From the NCBI GenBank assembly GCA_013695195.1, contig JACDAY010000310.1, positions 1 through 16,704 on the forward strand: a DNA stretch of 16,704 bases. Reading direction: 5' to 3'. Source of the DNA: Blastocatellia bacterium (GTDB lineage Bacteria; Acidobacteriota; Blastocatellia; Pyrinomonadales; Pyrinomonadaceae). The position numbers and the translations under genes were made by a program. Numbering within the stretch: the stretch's first letter is position 1; each line of letters opens with the position of its first letter. Below the pieces are notes generated by a model, which was given only the letters and a program-made list of their open reading frames with translations, ran no database searches and was not told where the DNA came from. Shown piece by piece: positions 1 through 5,659 of this stretch.

Positions 1-939
1 GTCTAACCCCATGCTGACAATTGTGTCCGGCGAAGCTCCGCTTATCATCGCATCGTAGCTGGGATGGCTGATCGTCGATCCCGAAACGGCAATTCCCCAA
101 TTTAGCAGCAGTCCTTCATTTGCGAGCTTTTCTAAAAACGGTGTCGTCGGCCGCTCATAACCATTCAGGCTTAAATGATCGCCTCGAACTGATTCATCGA
201 AGACAAAAATTATATTGTTATTCGGTTCGTAAGTTTGCGCATGAACCGGAATCTCAACTAATTCGCGTATTTTAGGCTTAACTTCAATTATCGGATTTGA
301 GATGAGATATTCTGTAGTTGTATGAAAAAAAGAACCAAGTGACGTTGTGGTGAACTGCCGGTCAAAAAGAATCGGGTTCGTATAAGCAAGTTGAATGTAA
401 AACAGGCACGTCAGCCCGATTACTGTACCGAGCAAGCCCGCGCCGTACGCACGGCCGTTATTTTTTACAAGAAAGCAAATTCCAACCAGCAATATAAATG
501 GAATAAAAGCAGCTAAATCGATAAAAGCCGACAGCGAATACATGCGTTGTTCGCTCGTTGCGGATAATGCCCCGGTAATATCAAAGATATTCGTAAAGCG
601 GCCTAATGCTTTTGAGTAACCATATTCTATAAATATCGCGAATGCGAAAACAGACAGATAAATTATTTTGTAACGCCATCTTGACGCCACCGTTCCCAAT
701 ATAAAAAGAAAGGCCAGATATAATGCTGCCAATGAGTAAACTGCGGAAACCAAAATGTTAATAGGATCATAATCCCGGCTGACGAATTCAAACAGTGGAG
801 CAAAGCCGCTCTGTGTGTAAAAGACATCAAATAAACACAGGAACAGGAGAAAGCCGGCGGCGGCAATCCGCGTCGTTCGCTCAGTCCCGAATGTGAGACT
901 GTAATTACTTTTTAGTAATCTCGTTTCTGCAATCTGCAT
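1..939 (-). CDS. membrane-anchored sulfatase / phosphoethanolamine transferase-like protein (partial, 3' end off window)
   Basis: The minus strand is open for 313 codons from ATG at 939-937 to the left edge, with no stop, so the gene continues outside the window. The N-terminal ~185 residues are hydrophobic, with about five membrane segments (roughly residues 26-42, 60-82, 92-107, 135-155 and 163-182). From about residue 240 the alkaline-phosphatase-superfamily fold begins: IIFVFDESVRGDHLSLNGY, with E249 where this family binds metal, then PTTPFLEKLANEG and SGSTISHPSYDAM. T289 sits where EptA-type enzymes carry the nucleophilic threonine. This layout matches EptA/CptA-like phosphoethanolamine transferases, which modify lipid A or other glycans at the outer face of the inner membrane. 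Substrate specificity cannot be read from this fragment. No clear Shine-Dalgarno site precedes the ATG. Confidence 0.82.
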   Translation of the reverse strand, partial: MQIAETRLLKSNYSLTFGTERTTRIAAAGFLLFLCLFDVFYTQSGFAPLFEFVSRDYDPINILVSAVYSLAALYLAFLFILGTVASRWRYKIIYLSVFAFAIFIEYGYSKALGRFTNIFDITGALSATSEQRMYSLSAFIDLAAFIPFILLVGICFLVKNNGRAYGAGLLGTVIGLTCLFYIQLAYTNPILFDRQFTTTSLGSFFHTTTEYLISNPIIEVKPKIRELVEIPVHAQTYEPNNNIIFVFDESVRGDHLSLNGYERPTTPFLEKLANEGLLLNWGIAVSGSTISHPSYDAMISGASPDTIVSMGLD

Positions 940-1125
940 AGCGTTTGAAACATTAATATTTGGGAAAGAAACACTGCGTGCCTTGTTTCTGCACAATTAT
1001 TTTTGATTGGTTATGAATTAAAGTTTAGGGGACGGTTGGAACTATTCCGAACATTTATACATTAACATTCCGCAAGCCGTTAGTCATCAATTTTTTGTAA
1101 AACTGCATTTGGAAAAAGAACAAAG
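940..1125. other. intergenic region upstream of the sulfatase-like gene, nothing recognised
   Basis: This is the first half of a 376-base gap between the sulfatase-like gene and the toxin-antitoxin pair. It is AT-rich and I see no convincing ORF, RNA gene or well-spaced promoter. It probably holds the sulfatase gene's promoter on the minus strand. The rest of the gap holds the palindromic element at 1126-1258 and the tandem duplication at 1261-1312. Confidence 0.5.
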
Positions 1126-1258
1126 AGCGGGTTGCAGAGCAGCACTTCCTGGCTGCGATGGTTCGACTTCAATTAGCTTAGCTTAACTTGAATTCAGGTT
1201 GAGTTTTCAAAAAATCAGAAAATAACAGACAGTCAGGAAGGGCTGCTCTGCACCCGCT
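1126..1258. repeat. palindromic intergenic element, copy 1 of 3
   Basis: A 133-bp element with imperfect inverted arms of about 30 bp (1126-1155 and 1230-1258) around a ~74-bp AT-rich core. The arms differ by one extra T and two substitutions. The last 39 bases around the right arm (1221-1259) are identical to those of copy 2 (2925-2963). It lies upstream of both the minus-strand sulfatase gene and the plus-strand toxin-antitoxin pair. It has no coding capacity and no obvious target-site duplication. It could be a non-autonomous mobile element (MITE or REP-like) or a conserved nucleic-acid structure. Confidence 0.88.
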
Positions 1259-1260
1259 TC

Positions 1261-1312
1261 TTCAATAATTGTGTTATAATCCATCTTTCAATAATTGTGT
1301 TATAATCCATCT
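1261..1312 (+). repeat. 26-bp perfect tandem duplication carrying a promoter-like -10 box
   Basis: Two identical 26-bp units (1261-1286 and 1287-1312) follow each other directly. Each contains TGTTATAAT, which is an extended -10 motif (TGnTATAAT). The second unit ends three bases before the antitoxin ATG. Confidence 0.93.
1298..1306 (+). promoter_or_regulatory. extended -10 promoter candidate for the toxin-antitoxin pair (with a duplicate at 1272-1280)
   Basis: TGTTATAAT matches the extended -10 consensus, and no good -35 is needed or seen. With the -10 hexamer at 1301-1306, transcription would start near 1313-1316, at or just before the ATG at 1316, giving a leaderless or nearly leaderless message. 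The upstream duplicate at 1272-1280 would give a transcript about 26 nt longer. Activity is inferred from the motif only. Confidence 0.5.
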
Positions 1313-1315
1313 GTT

Positions 1316-1564
1316 ATGGGACAGATCGTCATTGACATTCCGACCAAAGCCAAAAGGCGATACCTATTCACCGATAAGGCGAAAGCTGCCGAATTTCTCG
1401 CCGCGCTTGAAAAATCGGCGATTCGAATCAAAAATGGCGAAGCCTCGATTGAAGAATTGGAATATATCGAAGATGTGCGCGATATTGAAAAGGCAATGGC
1501 CGAGTATAGGCGCACCGGCAAAACATACAAGTGGGAAGATATTGAGGCGGAAATCGGTTTATGA
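1316..1564 (+). CDS. RelB/Phd-like antitoxin of a type II toxin-antitoxin pair
   Basis: An 82-residue acidic protein. I chose ATG 1316 rather than the TTG at 1295 because the upstream seven codons lie inside the tandem promoter duplication. The N-terminal part (GQIVIDIPTKAKRRYLF) would be the DNA-binding or dimerising half. The C-terminal half is charged, and the ending EYRRTGKTYKWEDIEAEIGL looks like the toxin-wrapping tail of RelB-type antitoxins. Its stop overlaps the toxin start (ATGA at 1561-1564), which indicates translational coupling and is the classic antitoxin-toxin order. Such antitoxins neutralise the toxin and usually repress their own promoter, here the duplicated -10 region. 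The family call rests on context and the tail motif. The exact antitoxin family is uncertain. Confidence 0.78.
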   Translation: MGQIVIDIPTKAKRRYLFTDKAKAAEFLAALEKSAIRIKNGEASIEELEYIEDVRDIEKAMAEYRRTGKTYKWEDIEAEIGL

Positions 1565-1824
1565 GCCGGTACGCCGTTGAAGTGCTGCCTGCCGCACGGC
1601 GTCAAGTCAAAAAACTCTCTTCCGACGCTTATCGGTTGGTGCGGCCTGTCATTCGCTCACTCGCAGAAAATCCCCGTCCGAACGGATACAAACCGCTTCA
1701 CGGTAAATTAAAAGGCCTTTACAGAATCGACGCCGGAAATTATCGTGTGGTTTATCAAATAAAAGATGATGTACTAATCGTCGTTGTCGTCAAAGTCGCC
1801 AACCGCCGCGATGTTTATAGATAG
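1561..1824 (+). CDS. RelE/ParE-superfamily toxin
   Basis: An 87-residue basic protein of typical RelE size. It has the RelE hallmark GKLKGLYRIDAGNYRVVYQI (about residues 48-67) followed by VVVVKVANRRDVYR at the C-terminus. K49, K51, R55, R62, the R82/R83 pair and Y86 sit in the region where RelE enzymes place RNA-binding and catalytic residues. RelE toxins cut mRNA in the ribosomal A site and slow growth when the antitoxin is degraded. The gene starts within the antitoxin stop (ATGA overlap). The reading frame is intact, so the module is probably functional. A ParE-like gyrase poison is less likely because the lysine/arginine pattern fits RelE. Confidence 0.9.
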   Translation: MSRYAVEVLPAARRQVKKLSSDAYRLVRPVIRSLAENPRPNGYKPLHGKLKGLYRIDAGNYRVVYQIKDDVLIVVVVKVANRRDVYR

Positions 1825-1878
1825 AAAATTCCCTGCCTGTGCAAACCAAGCAATACTTTCGTCTTTGCGTTAAAAATC

Positions 1879-1908
1879 TTGCGCTTTTGACTAAAATTCG
1901 ATTATAAT
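1879..1908 (+). promoter_or_regulatory. candidate sigma70-like promoter for the ABC permease locus
   Basis: TTGCGC at 1879-1884 and TATAAT at 1903-1908 are separated by 18 bp. The start site would fall near 1914-1917, about 50 nt ahead of the permease ATG at 1964. The -10 is a perfect consensus and the -35 matches only three of six positions. Confidence 0.5.
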
Positions 1909-1916
1909 TTTCACAA

Positions 1917-1930
1917 TTCCCGCTCGGGAA
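1917..1930. promoter_or_regulatory. operator-like palindrome at the predicted transcription start
   Basis: TTCCCGCTCGGGAA is a perfect 6-bp inverted repeat with a 2-nt centre, placed directly after the candidate -10 box. It lacks a following T-run, so a terminator is unlikely. The placement suits a repressor binding site, but no regulator is identified. Confidence 0.4.
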
Positions 1931-1963
1931 AACTATCTGTAATTCAAAGCACTACACAGCAAT

Positions 1964-2818
1964 ATGCATTCCACCCATATTTCGGCTTCAGGCGAAATTG
2001 TTGAAACGATTCAGCCCTTAGAGAAGTCAATTAAAGGCAGCGGTTCTGCACGAAACATTGCCGCGATCTCGCTTAATACTTTTCGAGAGGCTGTGCGCGA
2101 CCGCGTTCTTTATTCGCTGGTTCTGTTTGTACTTCTGATCACAGCGGCAGCCGTGGTTCTTGGCGATCTTACGGCCGGGCAGGAAGCTCGGACTATCGTC
2201 AATCTAGGCCTGAGCGCAATGCTGCTTTTTGGCGCATTTATCTCTATATTTGTCGGCGTCGGCCTCGTCTCGAAAGAGATCGAAAAGCGCACGGTTCACG
2301 CCATTCTCGCCAAGCCGGTCTCGCGCGGCCAGTTTATCATCGGGAAATATCTGGGATTATGCCTGACGCTTTTAGTGAATGTTCTAGTCATGGGCGGCGG
2401 CGTGTCAGCTGCATTGATTTACGTCGGCTCCGCGGACCTCGCCGGTTCGATATGGGGCGCGATATTACTGATATTTTTCGAATTGACCATCCTGACTGCG
2501 GTTGCGACGCTCTTTTCGTCATTTTCCACACCGGCGCTGTCGGCGCTTTTGACCTTTTTTATATTTATTATCGGTCATTTCAGCACTTCGCTTAACGAGC
2601 TGGCAAAAAACCTGGGCTCGCAGTTTGCAAAGTATTTATTCGGCGCGATCTACTATTTGTTTCCAAACCTTTCGCACTTTAGCTTTATCACAAACGCCGC
2701 CCACGGCGACATTCTGCCTCAGGCGATGATTTTTGGCGCTATTGCGTATGCATTTGTCTATGTGTCGATATTGCTGATAATAACAGTCATGATATTCAGC
2801 CGTAGGAATTTTAAATAA
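1964..2818 (+). CDS. ABC-2 family transporter permease
   Basis: A 284-residue protein with about six membrane segments, roughly residues 49-67, 80-103, 125-152, 160-185, 190-208 and 255-278. Before the first segment is a ~45-residue cytoplasmic N-terminus (ending ISLNTFREAVRDRVLYSL). The motif KEIEKRTVHAILAKPVSRGQFIIGKYLG lies in the cytoplasmic loop after segment 2 and is the usual ABC-2/NosY-type contact region for the ATPase. The partner ATPase is encoded at 3916-4854, with a TPR protein between them. A membrane exporter for a lipid, polysaccharide or drug-like substrate is likely, but the substrate cannot be deduced. ATG 1964 is the first start in frame after a promoter-like region. The Shine-Dalgarno match is weak. 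Confidence 0.88.
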   Translation: MHSTHISASGEIVETIQPLEKSIKGSGSARNIAAISLNTFREAVRDRVLYSLVLFVLLITAAAVVLGDLTAGQEARTIVNLGLSAMLLFGAFISIFVGVGLVSKEIEKRTVHAILAKPVSRGQFIIGKYLGLCLTLLVNVLVMGGGVSAALIYVGSADLAGSIWGAILLIFFELTILTAVATLFSSFSTPALSALLTFFIFIIGHFSTSLNELAKNLGSQFAKYLFGAIYYLFPNLSHFSFITNAAHGDILPQAMIFGAIAYAFVYVSILLIITVMIFSRRNFK

Positions 2819-2827
2819 AGAAAAAAG

Positions 2828-2962
2828 AGCGGGTGCAAAGCAGCCCTTCCTGACTGCATGTTTCTGAATAGAATTTGTTCAAACCAACCTTGAATGAACA
2901 AGTTTAATTTTACGAAGACCTGATAATAACAGACAGTCAGGAAGGGCTGCTCTGCACCCGCT
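2828..2962. repeat. palindromic intergenic element, copy 2 of 3
   Basis: A 135-bp element whose inverted arms (2828-2856 and 2934-2962, 29 bp each) pair with a single mismatch around a ~77-bp core. Its left arm is identical to that of copy 3 over 28 bases and its right flank is identical to copy 1 over 39 bases. It lies between the permease and TPR genes of an apparent operon, so it is probably transcribed within that message. Confidence 0.9.
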
Positions 2963-2967
2963 TGTTT

Positions 2968-2973
2968 TACAAT
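2968..2973 (+). promoter_or_regulatory. possible -10 box immediately upstream of the TPR gene
   Basis: TACAAT lies 8 nt before ATG 2982 and just after the palindromic element. It could drive a leaderless transcript of the TPR and ATPase genes. No -35 is visible, so this is weak. Confidence 0.25.
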
Positions 2974-2981
2974 TGCCGGTG

Positions 2982-3911
2982 ATGAAATACCCAAATCCTA
3001 AAACAATTTTCTCACTTGTATTAATAGCTGTCGGCTTTTGCTGTGTGTTCTTCCTCAGCAATTTTGTCGAAGCGAGCCGACCTCCGCTGCCCGATAATTA
3101 CGCCGATCAGGACCTCGCTCTGCAGGGCGCTAAGCTTAAGGATTATTCACTTGGTTTTAACGGATTGATCGCCGACTGGTATTGGATGCAGTCGCTGCAG
3201 TATGTCGGGGACAAGTTTGCAAAAAGCGGCGCCAGGCTCGATCTCGAAGACCTTAAATCTCTGAATGTCCGTCTGCTGTATCCGCTTCTCGATAACGCAA
3301 CTACGCTCGATCCCAGGTTTTTGGTCGCCTATTCGTATGGCGCGATGGTACTGCCGGCGATTGACGCGAACCAGGCTATCAAATTGACCGAGAAAGGAAT
3401 AGCCGCAAATCCCGACGCGTGGCGCTTGTATCAGCATCTTGGGTACATATATTGGCGGTTGGATAATTACGAAAAAGCTGCCGAAGTGTATGGCGAGGGA
3501 GCTAAAATCGGCGGAGCGCCGCCATTCATGCTTGCCCTTTCCGCAAGTATGAAGAACAAGGGCGGCGACCGCGAGACCGCGAGGGCAATCTATCGGCAAA
3601 TGTATGACTCGGCCGAGGATTCGCAAACGAAGGAGCAGGCATCGAAGCGTCTTTTAGAACTCGATTCGCTCGACGAACGTGAAGCTATCCGGACGGCTTT
3701 GAAAAAGTTCAGCGAAATGAACGGCCGCTGCGCGGTTAGCTTCAACGAGATTCTTCAGATGCTTGGGTCCGTAAAACTCCCAGGCGGTAAGGAATTTCGC
3801 GTGGACAAATCGAATAACGTGGTTGATCCGAGCGATGCACCGTACATTCTCGATAGCAAAAAATGCGACATCTACCTTAATCCGCAAAAGACGAAGGTTC
3901 CCCTTGGATAA
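2982..3911 (+). CDS. membrane-anchored TPR-repeat protein of the ABC transporter locus
   Basis: A 309-residue protein starting at ATG 2982. In-frame GTG 2979 and TTG 2973 are alternatives. Residues about 8-27 form a single hydrophobic segment with no lipobox, so the protein is probably an inner-membrane signal anchor with a periplasmic domain. The body is helical. The segment around residues 143-176 (DAWRLYQHLGYIYWRLDNYEKAAEVYGEG) is a good tetratricopeptide repeat, with a further TPR-like helix pair before it (GIAANP) and after it (GGDRETARAIYRQMYDSA). TPR domains scaffold protein contacts. Sitting between an ABC-2 permease and its ATPase, it may be an accessory subunit of the exporter, but that is inference. 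Its stop is 4 nt before the ATPase ATG, indicating coupled translation. The family is not one I can name. Confidence 0.8.
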   Translation: MKYPNPKTIFSLVLIAVGFCCVFFLSNFVEASRPPLPDNYADQDLALQGAKLKDYSLGFNGLIADWYWMQSLQYVGDKFAKSGARLDLEDLKSLNVRLLYPLLDNATTLDPRFLVAYSYGAMVLPAIDANQAIKLTEKGIAANPDAWRLYQHLGYIYWRLDNYEKAAEVYGEGAKIGGAPPFMLALSASMKNKGGDRETARAIYRQMYDSAEDSQTKEQASKRLLELDSLDEREAIRTALKKFSEMNGRCAVSFNEILQMLGSVKLPGGKEFRVDKSNNVVDPSDAPYILDSKKCDIYLNPQKTKVPLG

Positions 3912-3915
3912 AGCT

Positions 3916-4854
3916 ATGGAAACAATTGTTGAAATCGAAAATTTGACGAAGGACTATGAAACCGGTTTCTGGCGAAAGAAAAAGGTCCGGGCGCTGGACG
4001 ATTTGAGCTTGACGGTAAAGAGCGGTCAGATATTCGGTTTTCTCGGCGGCAACGGCGCCGGGAAAACGACAACCATCAAGATTCTGATGAGCTTGCTCTT
4101 CCCTACTTCCGGCAGCGCACGCATTCTCGGCCGCGACATCTCGGACGTCAAGATGCGCTCATCGATCGGTTATTGCCCGGAAAATCCCTATTTTTACGAT
4201 TATTTGACAGCTCGCGAATTGCTGAATTACTTCGGTGAGCTTTTCAGCCTGAATTCCGCAAAACGAAAGAGCAAAACGGAAGAGCTGCTCACCAAAGTCG
4301 GTTTGCAGGAAAAGGATTGGGATAAGCAGCTGCGAAAGTTTTCAAAGGGAATGCTCCAGCGCGTCGGCCTCGCGCAGTCTCTTGTAAACGAGCCGCGTAT
4401 CGTTTTTCTCGACGAGCCGATGAGCGGCCTTGACCCGATGGGCCGCCGCGAGATTCGCGAGCTGATCGCCGGGTTGCGCGAAAAAGGCACCACCGTATTT
4501 ATGTCCACGCATATTTTGTCGGATGTCGAAGCTCTTTGTGACGAGGTTGCCATCCTTCGCAACGGCAAGCTTGCCGCCACGGGAAAACTCGACGAGCTTC
4601 TTGCCCGCGATGGCCAGAGTAGATCCTTTGAAATAACGATTGCCGGTGTTTCCATTCAGGAAATACGAGGAGAGCTCGGACAGGTTTCCGGTGCCGACAT
4701 TTCGGAGAAGGCCAACGGTGTCAGCGTCGAGGTTACAGATGAGAACGATATTGAGCGGATTATCAACATTTCGCGTAAAGTGGGCGGAAAGCTGATCTCG
4801 GTTCAACCTGTAAAGCAATCGCTTGAAGAACTTTTTGTAAAGGAAAATACTTAA
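3916..4854 (+). CDS. ABC transporter ATP-binding protein
   Basis: A 312-residue ATPase with all core motifs: Walker A GGNGAGKTT at 44-52, signature SKGMLQR at about 143-149 (the SKGM form usual in ABC-2 exporters), Walker B VFLDEP with D166 and E167, the D-loop SGLDP, and switch His199 in MSTHILSD. A ~90-residue C-terminal extension after residue 220 is typical of DrrA/CcmA-like exporter ATPases. ATG 3916 starts 4 nt after the TPR stop. The frame is open further upstream, but that part overlaps the conserved C-terminus of the TPR protein. It should power the ABC-2 permease encoded at 1964. The palindromic element at 4875 follows its stop by 20 nt. Confidence 0.93.
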   Translation: METIVEIENLTKDYETGFWRKKKVRALDDLSLTVKSGQIFGFLGGNGAGKTTTIKILMSLLFPTSGSARILGRDISDVKMRSSIGYCPENPYFYDYLTARELLNYFGELFSLNSAKRKSKTEELLTKVGLQEKDWDKQLRKFSKGMLQRVGLAQSLVNEPRIVFLDEPMSGLDPMGRREIRELIAGLREKGTTVFMSTHILSDVEALCDEVAILRNGKLAATGKLDELLARDGQSRSFEITIAGVSIQEIRGELGQVSGADISEKANGVSVEVTDENDIERIINISRKVGGKLISVQPVKQSLEELFVKENT

Positions 4855-4874
4855 GACTGGTTTGCATTAAAGAT

Positions 4875-5007
4875 GCGGGTGCAAAGCAGCCCTTCCTGAC
4901 TGTAATTAATTTACTGCAATTGGGTTAAGTTAGTTTGAGAATACGCAAGCTGATTTTCAGAAGACTTTTAATTAACCTACAGTCAGGAAGGGCTGCTTTG
5001 CACCCGC
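4875..5007. repeat. palindromic intergenic element, copy 3 of 3 (perfect arms)
   Basis: A 133-bp element with perfect 29-bp inverted arms (4875-4903 and 4979-5007) around a 75-bp AT-rich core. It fills most of the gap between the converging ATPase gene and the minus-strand gene ending at 5026. There it could serve as a bidirectional terminator or end-of-message structure. Where copy 1 has G-C pairs (CAGAG/CTCTG), this copy has an A-T pair at the same stem position (CAAAG/CTTTG). Confidence 0.92.
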
Positions 5008-5025
5008 CGATTTAAAAATTAATTT

Positions 5026-5535
5026 TCAATTTTCTGTTCTTATCGCCGTTACCTTCCAGCGAATATTGGCTCGGTCGTCCTTTTTATCGAATCCGTCAAG
5101 GCTGAGAGTTATCGGAATAGTCTCATTCGGCCCAAGGCGTTCCCTCTGTCCGGGCACGACAAGTACACGTTTTTCCTTCACAACGGCGTTAAATTGATCG
5201 ACAACCGCTACGTTTACTTCGAGGGCGTTTATCACCTTCGATCCCTTATTACGGATATTTCCAACTATAGACATCGAAATGTTGCCAAAACCGTTTGGAT
5301 ATTGGACGGTCCTGTCACCGGTCGAAATAATTATGTCCTTCGTCACCCCGTCGAATTCCGGCGAGCCTTCACGGTAGGAGCCGTCGAGGACCGTCGCCAT
5401 CTGGTCTTCCATCGACGGACGGAACGACATGAGCCAGATAACCAGGGCGATCGCCGCAACGCCTACGACTATCCCAATTATAATGCCTTTGTTAATGCCC
5501 TTCTTTTCTTCGCTCTGCCCTAAAAAAGTCTCCAT
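5026..5535 (-). CDS. single-pass membrane protein with an extracytoplasmic beta-rich (FxLYD-like) domain
   Basis: 169 residues from ATG 5535, preceded by AGGA about 6 nt upstream (a good ribosome site). A short charged cytoplasmic tail (residues 1-16) is followed by one strongly hydrophobic helix (about 18-37, GIIIGIVVGVAAIALVIWLM), then a ~130-residue soluble domain outside the membrane. The domain holds alternating strands such as ISMSIVGNIRNKGSKVINAL and LEVNVAVVDQFNAVVKEKR, then PGQRERLGPNETIPITLSL. This resembles FxLYD-type immunoglobulin-like domains that compare a 'non-local' term with an added-on term. No catalytic motif is seen and no function is known to me. It is divergent from priA. 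Confidence 0.75.
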   Translation of the reverse strand: METFLGQSEEKKGINKGIIIGIVVGVAAIALVIWLMSFRPSMEDQMATVLDGSYREGSPEFDGVTKDIIISTGDRTVQYPNGFGNISMSIVGNIRNKGSKVINALEVNVAVVDQFNAVVKEKRVLVVPGQRERLGPNETIPITLSLDGFDKKDDRANIRWKVTAIRTEN

Positions 5536-5659
5536 AAATATCCTGTAAATTCAGTTAGACGCGGATTTTTGTAAAAAGTTCCCTTAGGTTATCATTTTAG
5601 CTATCGAAGCTGAAACATCGAATAAATCACAGTCTCAATTTGCAGAGGTCGCACTTCCC

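Noticed and set aside
1269..1580. 103-residue plus-strand frame overlapping the antitoxin
   Set aside because: It covers the antitoxin in another frame, and only the 1316-1564 frame gives an antitoxin-like protein with an ATGA coupling to relE.
3823..3915. Longer start for the ABC ATPase
   Set aside because: It overlaps the end of the TPR gene, and the ATPase family's N-terminus aligns with ATG 3916.
4227..4818. Two long minus-strand reading frames inside the ABC ATPase gene
   Set aside because: The plus-strand ATPase has complete conserved motifs, while the antisense frames show no recognisable domain or start signal.
1126..5007. The repeated arms as a CRISPR array
   Set aside because: The copies are 1.7-2 kb apart, internally inverted and separated by genes, unlike regularly spaced direct repeats.
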